This document shows positions 7,746-16,897 of a DNA stretch of 64,000 nucleotides, piece after piece. Source of the stretch: Bin80 sp965209015. GTDB lineage: Bacteria > Bacteroidota > Rhodothermia > Rhodothermales > Bin80. The DNA lies in the NCBI GenBank assembly GCA_965209015.1, contig OZ242367.1, positions 1 through 64,000 of the forward strand. The letters are read 5' to 3'. Made by a program: the position numbers and the translations under genes. Position 1 is the stretch's first letter. Every line of letters starts with the position of its first letter. The notes beneath the pieces were generated by a model. It was given only the letters and a program-made list of their open reading frames with translations, was not told the origin of the DNA and did not search any database.

Positions 7746-8960
7746 CTATACACTGGGAAATAGTTGTTGCATCAGGCCTTGCTTATGCTGACGGAGGATT
7801 TCAATCTTGTGGCCCATTGCAGCAATCAAGTCATCTAGCGAGCAAAGGCAATCGGCAATTTTCCTCTGCTCTTCTGGATGGGGGATTTCAAAATCTGCAT
7901 CGGCAAGAAATTTCCATTCGGCCCTGGGCATTCTAGATCCCGAAGATATGTTTGCCAGTTGAATAAACCGCTCCATTTGTACCATATAGAATAAGAATTC
8001 GCCAGAAACTTCTTTACTTCGTAGCACCCAAATTTCAGATGTGCATACACCTTGGAAGTCAGGTCGCGCAAATTTCTGCAAATAAGGGCGCAATTTGCCA
8101 AACAAAACGTCACCTGCCTGAAATCGTGATTTGAGACTTTTTTGCTTACCAATTTCAGTAACACATAGTAACCTTCCAGTTCTAGATTCAATATTATCTA
8201 GTTCAATCAGTAGTGGTTTATCGCAATTTTTCAGAGGATCAAACATTTCTTTACCCCTTGAAATCAAATCTCCTAATTTTCTTGTTTCCCATTTCTTATA
8301 GCCCTGAAACTCTGGAAACCGTAACTTCGGCATCGTCTTATCAGGGAGTGGAAAAAGCTGCTGCATCAGGCCTTGTTTGTGCTCCCGCAGGGCTTCAAGC
8401 TTCCGACTCTCCGCTACGATCAGATCATCCAGCGAGCCAAGACAATCGGCAATCTTTTGCTGCTCAATTATGTCTGGCAGTAAAACGTCGATAGATGCGA
8501 GAGCCAGAGAGTTTATTGCAGGATAATTTGAGCCAGTACATCGACTTATGACTTTAGATAGAAATGATTCAGTGTGAATTAGTTGATAAAGAAACTCTGG
8601 GCTTTCATGTGCTTGAAGCTGGGCGTAACCCGTTGAGGCTACATACTCGTATCCATCGTCAATGTCGAAAAAGAGGTTATTGCGTTGATAGGGTCTAACA
8701 GTCTGATAAATGATGTCCTTACGTCTCAGATGGCGCTGAGCACGACTTGGAGCTTCACCTTGACGAATTAAGTTTCGTTTGACAAGCAAGCCGTTCTTGA
8801 CAGACTCAAGATTGATATAGATGAAATGCTTTGGTAAACCATCATTTTGGGGGTTTATATCACAGACAGAGGATAGATCACGCAGGTTCCAATTCCCAGC
8901 ATCAATAAACTCTGGAAACCGTAACCTTGGCACAAGAGACTGTGGGCTATCGGTTGTCAT
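7746..8960 (-). CDS. hsdS: Type I restriction-modification system, specificity subunit HsdS
   Basis: About 404 residues from the ATG at 8960 (upstream ATG at 8984 would extend it by 8 residues and overlap hsdR more). Two target-recognition domains are visible, each opening with LRFPEF and followed by a conserved helical repeat: IADCLGSLDDLIVAESRK and IADCLCSLDDLIAAMGHK, both ending in HKQGLMQQLFP. HsdS reads the two halves of a split target sequence and fixes the distance between them. The start overlaps the hsdR stop by 14 bases, indicating translational coupling. Both recognition domains look intact, so the system has a defined bipartite specificity that cannot be read from the sequence by eye. 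Confidence 0.93.
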   Translation of the reverse strand: MTTDSPQSLVPRLRFPEFIDAGNWNLRDLSSVCDINPQNDGLPKHFIYINLESVKNGLLVKRNLIRQGEAPSRAQRHLRRKDIIYQTVRPYQRNNLFFDIDDGYEYVASTGYAQLQAHESPEFLYQLIHTESFLSKVISRCTGSNYPAINSLALASIDVLLPDIIEQQKIADCLGSLDDLIVAESRKLEALREHKQGLMQQLFPLPDKTMPKLRFPEFQGYKKWETRKLGDLISRGKEMFDPLKNCDKPLLIELDNIESRTGRLLCVTEIGKQKSLKSRFQAGDVLFGKLRPYLQKFARPDFQGVCTSEIWVLRSKEVSGEFLFYMVQMERFIQLANISSGSRMPRAEWKFLADADFEIPHPEEQRKIADCLCSLDDLIAAMGHKIEILRQHKQGLMQQLFPSV

Positions 8961-11900
8961 TTGACACCACCCGCTCATACGCACTGAGTCCCGAAATAAC
9001 CCGACCCTGCGCTCGCTTGTTCAGAATAGGAAAGAGTTCTGCCATGAGAGTGAGTTCCTTTTTGTGACGGTCACGCCAGCTTAGGCCAAGCGGCTCCATC
9101 AAGTCGGTCAACTGTTCGCCATCAAAGACCATTCGGTCAATGATGGTGTTGACAAAATCAGAGAGTGCTTCATTACCTAAAAGATGTTTGCTGGCAAGAC
9201 TACTGATCTGCTCAGCCTGCATCTGATCCTTGAATCGTTGGTAACCATCGCGAATTTCAGATTCATTGAGCCGTGTGTCCATTGGCAAAGAGCGGATGTA
9301 TTCAGTTAAATCTTCCCGTTCATCAAGAAACTTGGCATCGGATTGGATCAGGCTGATGAGTTCTTCGCGGGTCATCGTTTGTTTCTCAGGATCCTGACTC
9401 GAGCACTCAGCGATCAACGCAATTATATAGTCGTAATCAATTAGAGCAGAAGCAAACAGGACAAGTTCAAAATCGGGCTGTTCAATAATGGGGTCGTTCG
9501 GTTCGTCGTCATCTCCACTTTTGCCCTGTTGATCCCTGAGGTACCCAGCTGTTTCAAGATAGGCGCTCTTAAAGGCTCGGAGGTCGTCTTTGGAAAGGGT
9601 TTCTTCAACCTGCTCCCGCTGCGCATCGGATAGGTCGGTGTACTGGCCTATCTGCGTTCTGAGTTTCTGTACTTTCTTAAACAGAATAATGAACTGAGCG
9701 CGTGCTGCATCACCTTTGAGGTTGGTCACATCATGGGGCGTGGCATCAAGCTCCTTCGACTGCATGAATTCTTTAAGATCGTTGACAGCTTGAGTGAACC
9801 TTTCAACTACAACGGGAGCTCTGTCAACGAGCCATATCTCTTTTGCATGATCAGCACTCTCACCTGAAAATAGAGCAAGGGCATCATCCACTCTATCTTG
9901 CTGCTGGCAAAAGTCAAGGATGTGACCGAAGGGCTTAGAACTGTTGAGTACACGGTTGGTACGGGAGAATGCCTGGATAAGGCCGTGGTACTTCAAGTTC
10001 TTGTCTATATACAGCGTGTTGAGATATCTGGCATCAAAGCCGGTTAGCAGCATGTCAACGACAATGGTTATGTCAATCTTTTCACTGCCTTTGTTGGGCA
10101 GGTCACCGTTGGGAAACTGCTGATCCTTAATGCGTTTCTGTACGTTTTGATAGTAGAGATCGAAATTGTTGATGTCGTGGTTGGTGCCATATTGCTCATT
10201 GTAATCAGCGATAATGGCTGAGAGAGCGGCTTTCTTCTTTTCTGGCTCATGCTGGTTATCTTCCAACTCTGTGGGGAGATCTTCCTGAATTTGCTGGATA
10301 TCTTTATTACCCTCCGCTGGCGGAGAGAAAACTGCTACGATCTTCAAGGGCTGAAACTCTGAGTCATTGGCTTGAAGTTCCGCTTGCACCTCCTTGAAAA
10401 TCTCAAAATACTTTATGGCATCGTTGATTGATTCAGTGGCCAGAAGCGCGTTGAAGCGACGGTTGTCGGTCGCTTTATTGTGCTTCATTAGTATGGCCCG
10501 AGCAACTGCATTGTAGTAATTGTTTGATTGGGGCAGCCGCTGGTTGGTGTCTGATTGAGTTGAAAGATCTGGTCGCTGAAAGTAATCAATATGGAAGCGG
10601 AGAACGTTCCCATCATCAATCGCGTGGGTAATGGTGTAAGCATGGAGTTGCTGCTCAAACAAGTCCTCTGTGGTTCGTAGAGTAGCTGTTTCGCCAGAGA
10701 TTTGCGTAATTGAGGCGTTGTCTTCGAAAATTGGAGTGCCAGTAAATCCGAAAAGCTGAGATTGTGGAAAGAATTCCCTGATGGCCCGATGATACTCACC
10801 GAACTGAGACCGATGACATTCATCAAAAATGAAGACCATTCGCTTATCTTGGAGGTGACGGAGCTTCTGCTTAAAGGTTGACTGTCCATTGGATTTCTCC
10901 CTCTGGCTATATTTACTGTTCTCGTTGAGGGCAAGCCCGAGTTTTTGAATTGTCGTTACGATAACCTTGTCCGCATAATCGTCCGATAAGAGACGGCGAA
11001 CAAGCATGGCGGTATCGGTGTTTTCCTCAACGCAATTTTCTTGGAATCGGTTGAATTCCTCACGAGTCTGGCGGTCTAAGTCCTTTCGGTCCACGACAAA
11101 TAAGCACTTGTGGATGCTCTCGTTGGTTTTGAGCAGCGTTGATGCCTTGAACGAGGTGAGTGTCTTGCCCGAGCCCGTCGTGTGCCAGATATAACCGTTG
11201 CCACTGTTCTGATTGATGCAGTCAACAATGGCCTCAACTGCATAGATCTGGTAGGGGCGCATCATCAGGAGTTTCTGTTCGCTAGCAATTAGAACCATAT
11301 ACTTGCTGATCATGTGACCGAGTGTACACTTGGGGAGGAAACAATCAGCAAAGTCGTCTAAGTGGTTAATCTTGGAATTATCCCTCGTCGCGAACTGGTA
11401 GACAGGAAGGAACTGTTCATCCGCATCAAAAGTGAAGTGTCTCTTATTATTGTTCGTGAAATACAGCGTTTCCTCACGGTTACTGACAATAAAGAGTTGG
11501 ACGAAACAAAGCAGTGTCTTCGTAAAACCGTTACCTGGATCGTTCTTGTACCGAACAATCTGCTCCATTGCGCGCTTGGGATTCATCCCAAGTGTTTTCA
11601 GTTCTATCTGAACTACGGGAATGCCGTTGATCAGGAGAATAACATCGTAGCGATGATGGCTGTAGTCTGTGTTGATACGTAATTGATTGATAACTTCAAA
11701 GGTGTTCTTGCACCAATCCTTGATGTTGACAAGAGTATAATTGAGCGGCGTTCCGTCATCACGGGTAAACGCCTCTATGGTTCTGAGCGAACGCGAGGCC
11801 GCATATACATCCGAGGTTACAATCTCATTGAGGAGTCTATAAAACTCATTATCCGTGAGGGCCACTCGGTTTAACTCCTCAAATTTTTTTCTGAAATTCT

Positions 11901-12000
11901 CCTCCAATGCAGCCCGGTCACGGATGTCGGGACGGTGTTCATACTTAAGATCCAGCAGTTTTGCGATGAAGGCTTCTTCAATTTGACGTTCGCTTGTCAT
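8947..12000 (-). CDS. hsdR: Type I restriction-modification system, restriction/translocase subunit HsdR
   Basis: 1017 residues. The N-terminal nuclease of the PD-(D/E)xK type is seen as D119 and E133-L-K135 (QIELKT). The SF2 helicase motor follows: Walker A HTTGSGKT (273-280), DECH box (393-396), TGTP motif, and the LTGFDA...SRTNRV motif VI region; the C-terminal helical domain is present. It translocates DNA and cuts when complexes collide. First gene of the operon hsdR-hsdS-ATPase-hsdM; the resemblance is to the EcoR124/type IC group. All motifs are intact, so the system appears functional. Confidence 0.95.
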   Translation of the reverse strand: MTSERQIEEAFIAKLLDLKYEHRPDIRDRAALEENFRKKFEELNRVALTDNEFYRLLNEIVTSDVYAASRSLRTIEAFTRDDGTPLNYTLVNIKDWCKNTFEVINQLRINTDYSHHRYDVILLINGIPVVQIELKTLGMNPKRAMEQIVRYKNDPGNGFTKTLLCFVQLFIVSNREETLYFTNNNKRHFTFDADEQFLPVYQFATRDNSKINHLDDFADCFLPKCTLGHMISKYMVLIASEQKLLMMRPYQIYAVEAIVDCINQNSGNGYIWHTTGSGKTLTSFKASTLLKTNESIHKCLFVVDRKDLDRQTREEFNRFQENCVEENTDTAMLVRRLLSDDYADKVIVTTIQKLGLALNENSKYSQREKSNGQSTFKQKLRHLQDKRMVFIFDECHRSQFGEYHRAIREFFPQSQLFGFTGTPIFEDNASITQISGETATLRTTEDLFEQQLHAYTITHAIDDGNVLRFHIDYFQRPDLSTQSDTNQRLPQSNNYYNAVARAILMKHNKATDNRRFNALLATESINDAIKYFEIFKEVQAELQANDSEFQPLKIVAVFSPPAEGNKDIQQIQEDLPTELEDNQHEPEKKKAALSAIIADYNEQYGTNHDINNFDLYYQNVQKRIKDQQFPNGDLPNKGSEKIDITIVVDMLLTGFDARYLNTLYIDKNLKYHGLIQAFSRTNRVLNSSKPFGHILDFCQQQDRVDDALALFSGESADHAKEIWLVDRAPVVVERFTQAVNDLKEFMQSKELDATPHDVTNLKGDAARAQFIILFKKVQKLRTQIGQYTDLSDAQREQVEETLSKDDLRAFKSAYLETAGYLRDQQGKSGDDDEPNDPIIEQPDFELVLFASALIDYDYIIALIAECSSQDPEKQTMTREELISLIQSDAKFLDEREDLTEYIRSLPMDTRLNESEIRDGYQRFKDQMQAEQISSLASKHLLGNEALSDFVNTIIDRMVFDGEQLTDLMEPLGLSWRDRHKKELTLMAELFPILNKRAQGRVISGLSAYERVVSNDNR

Positions 12001-12404
12001 AACTTAATTGTAAATGTTGTCTATCCTGTCTCAATGTCTGTCAGTAAACGTACCAATGCTTACTAAACTTGAGATGTGTCTGAAGTCTGGCTGCCAAAAG
12101 GTGCTACATTGCCTCCGACACAGCCGTAGGCTGACCAAGATTGATCAATACTCTCAGGTTTAATTCCTTGGAGTAAATCAGCATGATCTCCCACCCATTT
12201 GTTTAGTGCGTGATATTCTAGGAAAACTCGGTTCAGTCAAAATTATACCACTCCCTTTTTCCGCCTGAGTACTTCGATTGATGTTCAATTTAAAGACATC
12301 TCTGCAGTTAAGTGCGGCCGATTCCCTACAGTGGAAAGGACTGTGACCTATGTGTGTCATTTTCTAACCTTCTGGAAACTTTCCCAAAATTAGATAATTA
12401 CGTG

Positions 12405-12590
12405 CTAACTGCAAATTTTTTCGTTCTGTTCCACGTAAGTTGTCATGAATAGTCTTTCTAAATAAGGGGGAACGCGGATCATATCCTCTTCGGGGTTGGG
12501 TAATCTGCAACCCAATTCAATTGATTCATGGATAGCTATATCAATGAACCTGTCAAAAAGCTTAATCCCCGTGATCAGGCAAGCAAATTC
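12405..12590 (-). pseudogene. Possible C-terminal gene fragment, unknown
   Basis: A 61-codon open frame without a plausible start but with protein-like composition: ...TGIKLFDRFIDIAIHESIE, then LPNPEEDMIRVPPYLERLF, ending at TAG 12405-12407. A stop lies immediately upstream of codon 1. It may be the tail of a gene whose 5' part was lost when the region was rearranged. I do not recognise the family. Confidence 0.3.
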
Positions 12591-12970
12591 CTAAACTTAA
12601 TCGTTTCCGACCATTCCCCGCGAAACTAAGAATTTGAGTTGGAAACAATCTTAGTTCCAGCGTATGATCCGTCAGGCCCTCGGGCAACGGTCGGGATAGC
12701 CTTGCAGATTCGGCGTGACGCAGATCATTGTGGACCGTTCCCGAGGACGTATTCAGTAATTGAGCGACCTCCCTCTACTATACTCCTCTGCGTAATAATA
12801 CCGAAGAATGGTTCGGATGTCTTGCATATATTTTCGTAATCTTGACATGGAAACAAAGGGTTAAATGAAAACCCTTGCTTATGCCCACAATAGATGCAAG
12901 CCTCAAAAAATTGCTAAAACGGGAGAATAATTTACACCAACCCAACCAATGGAGTAGGCGGGCTAAAAAT

Positions 12971-13036
12971 GTGCAAATTGAATCTCAACAGAGCGCAACT
13001 TAATTCTCACTGGCGCGCAAATTAAATCTGACGACA
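12971..13036 (-). repeat. Solo IS21-like terminus with three 22-bp-periodic repeats
   Basis: Three related 15-mers occur exactly 22 bases apart: GTGCAAATTGAATCT (12971), GCGCAACTTAATTCT (12993) and GCGCAAATTAAATCT (13015), followed by GACGACA, which reads as a TGTCGTC terminus on the other strand. Multiple regularly spaced transposase-binding repeats behind a TGT end are typical of IS21-family termini. No transposase is attached, so this is a remnant. It differs from the end-like repeat near istA at 699-730. Confidence 0.55.
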
Positions 13037-13220
13037 CACCTTAAGGCTCGGTATATCAACTCAGAGGGAATTCCTACGTCCACAGTTCTCCATAATCAAG
13101 ATATCTCTCACTGGATCTGGAAGATCACGGATCAATCAACTCCACTTGAACCAAAATAGATTCAGTCCACAGTTAAATTAAAATAGCATCCCAACTGACC
13201 ACATGGGAGTCAACCCAAAA

Positions 13221-15179
13221 CTATAAATCAATTGAGAGGCGTTGGCCGGGATGAATCGTGTTGGAACGAAGATTGTTGGTAGCCTTGATGTGATTCACCG
13301 TCGTCCCATAACGCTTTGCAATCATAGCAAGATTATCCCCTCGGCGGACGGTGTGGATAGTACGACCGTGGGGGATCTGAAGCCTCTGCCCTCGTTTAAT
13401 CTTCGTACTCCGAAGTCCATTGGTCTGCATGATTGCCCCCACAGAAGTACCATATTTGGAAGCAAGTTCTGACAGCGTATCGCCTCTACGAACCGTATGA
13501 ACCAGATTGGGTCTTTCTGTTTCGGTTGATCGGGATGAAGAGGTAGTCGTAGGCTTGGAGCCACCGGAGGAACGCACAGATGTGTTCGCAACATTGACGA
13601 CATTTTTTCGTGCATTCTCAGCAATATGCTCGTCGAAGACAATCGGCTTGTTGATTCGGCTCCCCCAAGCGACCGATCGGGCCCCAGCACTTTCAAGCTT
13701 AGCAATGCTACGTCCTGCTAGGCCAGGCACGACTAACATCTGCCCGGGATGAATCACGGTGCTCCGAAGACCATTGGCATTCTTGATTGAGTTGACCGTT
13801 ACCCCATAACGGTTTGCAATCTTGCCAAGGTTGTCCCCTCTGCGAACACGATGCTCTCCTGGCATTGTTTTTTCTTTATCTGGAAGTTGCTCAAATGCAT
13901 CTGTAAATCGGGCAAACGTGTTCAGAGGAATCCGCAAAGTGTAGGGCGTCCGGTCAGGAGGAAGGCTCCCACGACGAAGTTCAGGATTCAATTCCTGAAT
14001 CTGATCCGTAGTTGCGTTGACCATTCTTGCAATGGTTTCCAACTGTAACACTCCACTCACTTTGAGTTCATCATAGGCCAACTCTGGTCCATCAGACTTC
14101 GCGGGTAATCCGAACTCCGCAGGATTCGACATCATGAGTGCAAAAGCGATGAACTGGGGAACATAACCCGCAGTTTGACGAGGTAAGTACTTGGAGATCG
14201 TCCAATAAGAAGGAGGATTCTTTAATGTGCCACCTGCGCGGGAAATCGCCCGCCGAATACAGCGTGGACTGCAGTTATAGCCCGCCAGTGCCAAATGCCA
14301 ATCTTTTCCATAATATTCGTACAACTCCTTGAGATGCCGAGCAGCTGCACGGGTAGATTTGACGGGATCCATGCGCTCGTCAACATAGCTGTCAATCCGT
14401 AATCCCATCCCTCGACCCGTGGCTGCCATGAACTGCCACATGCCAACAGCGCTGGCACTGCTTCGAGCACGCGGATTTAGACCGCTCTCACCAACAGCAA
14501 GGTATTTGAGTTCATCTGGCACCCCTTCCTCTTGAAATATCTGTTCAATCATCGGGAAATACGTATCCGCACGATCCATCCAGCGAATGACCGTTTCCTT
14601 TCGATTGGTTAACAGCCACTGGATTGCCCCTTCCACAACCCGATTCTGAGTCATATGAACCGTCGTCTTCACGGGCTCAATCTTGGGAAGATCGGTTGCC
14701 TGAGCCATGGGGTTCTCCACCTGTGCCTGCATGTCAAACATCGCACTACGTAAGGAAAAAATGGACCCATATTCCTGAAGTTCGTTTGGATCCGAGCCAA
14801 AAAAGGCTTCATGCTCAGTTACAATGGTTCGAAATAACTCCCGAAACTGAGGCTCATTGACGATACTTGTCTGATCTGCCAAGACACTCACTTCGGACAT
14901 GGCCTGATCCAAATAATATTCTGCGGACTGCCAATCCCCGTTCGTTCGTGCTTTAATAATGCGTGACTGGAGCAGGTATGCTCGGCTGATCCGAGACATA
15001 ATCTGCTTCTCCGTGAGGACGTCTCTCGGATCTCCGTAGTCTTCCCCCAATGAAAACTGATCATACCCACGAAGATCTTCAATTGGAATAGCCTCAGGGG
15101 GCATCACCTGCTGCGCGATACAGGGTGGAATGGCAAGTGCTAATGTGGCAAAGAGCGTCAGTATCTTTGTTCTCATCAC
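13221..15179 (-). CDS. mltD: MltD-like membrane-bound lytic murein transglycosylase with LysM repeats
   Basis: 652 residues with a signal peptide (residues about 1-22, ending CIAQ). The SLT lysozyme-like domain spans about 205-370, with the catalytic Glu in AVGESGLNP (E231) and the downstream GMWQFM motif. A degenerate LysM-like segment follows near 390-440, then three clear LysM domains, each beginning H-x-VRRGD and carrying NGLRS or NNLRS plus a PGQ/RGQ core. The enzyme cleaves glycan strands of peptidoglycan in the periplasm without water, forming 1,6-anhydro ends, and the LysMs hold it to the wall. It is transcribed alone; a 1.2-kb debris zone lies downstream. Confidence 0.92.
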   Translation of the reverse strand: MMRTKILTLFATLALAIPPCIAQQVMPPEAIPIEDLRGYDQFSLGEDYGDPRDVLTEKQIMSRISRAYLLQSRIIKARTNGDWQSAEYYLDQAMSEVSVLADQTSIVNEPQFRELFRTIVTEHEAFFGSDPNELQEYGSIFSLRSAMFDMQAQVENPMAQATDLPKIEPVKTTVHMTQNRVVEGAIQWLLTNRKETVIRWMDRADTYFPMIEQIFQEEGVPDELKYLAVGESGLNPRARSSASAVGMWQFMAATGRGMGLRIDSYVDERMDPVKSTRAAARHLKELYEYYGKDWHLALAGYNCSPRCIRRAISRAGGTLKNPPSYWTISKYLPRQTAGYVPQFIAFALMMSNPAEFGLPAKSDGPELAYDELKVSGVLQLETIARMVNATTDQIQELNPELRRGSLPPDRTPYTLRIPLNTFARFTDAFEQLPDKEKTMPGEHRVRRGDNLGKIANRYGVTVNSIKNANGLRSTVIHPGQMLVVPGLAGRSIAKLESAGARSVAWGSRINKPIVFDEHIAENARKNVVNVANTSVRSSGGSKPTTTSSSRSTETERPNLVHTVRRGDTLSELASKYGTSVGAIMQTNGLRSTKIKRGQRLQIPHGRTIHTVRRGDNLAMIAKRYGTTVNHIKATNNLRSNTIHPGQRLSIDL

Positions 15180-15352
15180 TTTATTCAGATAATCTGTTGA
15201 GTGCGAACATGACCTAAATCACGATATTTATTCCCAATACACCGCATAATGTTCAATCAATGAGGTTCTCCTACTACAAAAGCCCAAACAGTGGACACTG
15301 AAAATCTTCCGATTAGAACAAACATGCAACAACATCGGATGCGTGTAACAGG

Positions 15353-16897
15353 TCAGAGAGGGACATTCCCATGTTTTTTTCTTGGATTCAATAGAACTTT
15401 ATTCTTGAGCATCTCCAATCCTTTAATCAAACGTTCCCTCGTTTCTTGAGGGTAGATGACCTCATCCACATAACCATGCTCCGCTGCAATATAAGGATTG
15501 GAGAACCTTTCACGATAATCGTGAGAAAACTTCTCTTCAAGGGACGCTGCATCAGATGCATTGCCGAGCTCGGATCGGTGAAGAATTTTCACGGCCCCCT
15601 TTGCGCCCATAACTGCAATTTCTGCACTGGGCCACGCATAGTTCAGATCCCCCCGAATATGTTTTGAACTCATCACATCGTAGGCCCCTCCATAAGCCTT
15701 TCGGGTGATGACTGTGAGCTTGGGGACGGTTGCTTCACAGAATGCATACAGAAGCTTTGCCCCGTGACGGATGATTCCCCTCCATTCTTGATCGGTTCCC
15801 GGTAGAAAACCCGGAACATCCTCAAACGTCACAAGAGGGAGATTAAATGCATCACAGAATCGAACAAAGCGCGCACCTTTGACGGATGCATCAATATCCA
15901 AGACCCCGGCCAAGTGAGCCGGCTGATTCGCAACGATTCCAACCACATGACCACCGATACGGGCAAACCCACAGATCAGATTACGAGCAAATTGGTCATG
16001 AATTGAAAAGAAAGAATCCCGATCCACCAATAACTGGATGACATGGTGCATATCATAGGGTTTATTGGGATTCTCTGGGATGATTGCGTCCAAGTCCGTC
16101 AGGTCTCCGGCAGGAGATACGTCGGAGGAATTCACGGGTGGTTGCTCTTCACAGTTTTGGGGTAGATAGCTCAGAACCAATCGGATTGCCTCCAGACAGG
16201 CAACATCATTAGGGTAGACTGCATGGGCAACTCCGCTTCGTTCCGCATGAACCGCCGCACCGCCAAGAGCTTCCGCAGTTACATCTTCTTGTGTAACCGT
16301 CTGTACGACATCGGGGCCGGTGACAAACATGTAACTCGTTCCCTCAACCATAAATACAAGATCTGTAATGGCAGGGCTGTAGACGGCTCCCCCGGCACAG
16401 GGTCCCATGATTCCAGAAATCTGTGGTACAACCCCAGAAGCAAGCGTATTCTTGAGGAAAATGTCCGCATATCCTCCAAGAGAGACGACTCCCTCCTGAA
16501 TCCGAGCTCCCCCAGAATCACTCAGCCCGATCACTGGAGCACCATTCTGGAGCGCTAGGTCTAGCACTTGAACTATTTTGGAAGCATGCGCACGCCCCAA
16601 GGATCCCCCAAAAACCGTAAAGTCCTGCGCATACACATAGACCAGTCGACCCTGTATCGTGCCATATCCCGTCACAACCCCATCACCGAATGGACGCTGA
16701 TCCGCTAGACCAAAACTGGATGATTGATGTCGAACCAATTGGCCTAACTCTACAAACGAGTCTTCGTCTAATAAGACAATGACCCGCTCACGGGCTGTGA
16801 GTTTTCCGCGGTCATGCTGCCGATCAATTCGGGATTGCCCTCCGCCGAGTGTAGCTTCCCTGCGGTACTGCTCTAACTTCAATAATGGATTTGTCAT
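15353..16897 (-). CDS. Acyl-CoA carboxylase carboxyltransferase (propionyl/methylmalonyl-CoA type, PccB/MmdA family)
   Basis: 514 residues, usual length for the family. Both crotonase-fold halves are present: SDSGGARIQEG and PCAGGAVYSPA in the N-terminal half, and FEDVPGFLPG, GAKLLYAF, KAYGGAYDVM and WPSAEIAVMGAKGAV in the C-terminal half. It transfers carboxyl groups between biotin and an acyl-CoA, most likely propionyl-CoA. The biotin carrier and biotin carboxylase subunits are not next to it. The start overlaps the stop of the upstream amidohydrolase gene by ATGA, making it the third gene of an operon of peptide and amino-acid breakdown; feeding propionyl-CoA from amino acids would fit, but is inference. 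Confidence 0.9.
   Translation of the reverse strand: MTNPLLKLEQYRREATLGGGQSRIDRQHDRGKLTARERVIVLLDEDSFVELGQLVRHQSSSFGLADQRPFGDGVVTGYGTIQGRLVYVYAQDFTVFGGSLGRAHASKIVQVLDLALQNGAPVIGLSDSGGARIQEGVVSLGGYADIFLKNTLASGVVPQISGIMGPCAGGAVYSPAITDLVFMVEGTSYMFVTGPDVVQTVTQEDVTAEALGGAAVHAERSGVAHAVYPNDVACLEAIRLVLSYLPQNCEEQPPVNSSDVSPAGDLTDLDAIIPENPNKPYDMHHVIQLLVDRDSFFSIHDQFARNLICGFARIGGHVVGIVANQPAHLAGVLDIDASVKGARFVRFCDAFNLPLVTFEDVPGFLPGTDQEWRGIIRHGAKLLYAFCEATVPKLTVITRKAYGGAYDVMSSKHIRGDLNYAWPSAEIAVMGAKGAVKILHRSELGNASDAASLEEKFSHDYRERFSNPYIAAEHGYVDEVIYPQETRERLIKGLEMLKNKVLLNPRKKHGNVPL

Larger units (their letters stand above)
12001..13220. other. Gene-poor 1.2-kb stretch between hsdR and the MltD-like gene
   Basis: No complete gene is supported. 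It contains the upstream region of hsdR (no clear promoter recognised), a possible 3' gene fragment on the minus strand (12405-12590), and a solo IS21-like end with three regular repeats (12971-13036). The remaining sequence has frequent stops in all frames and looks like decayed accessory DNA. Confidence 0.5.

Noticed and set aside
12639..12839. 66-codon TTG-start ORF upstream of mltD
   Set aside because: No ribosome site and no recognisable motif; could not be distinguished from chance.
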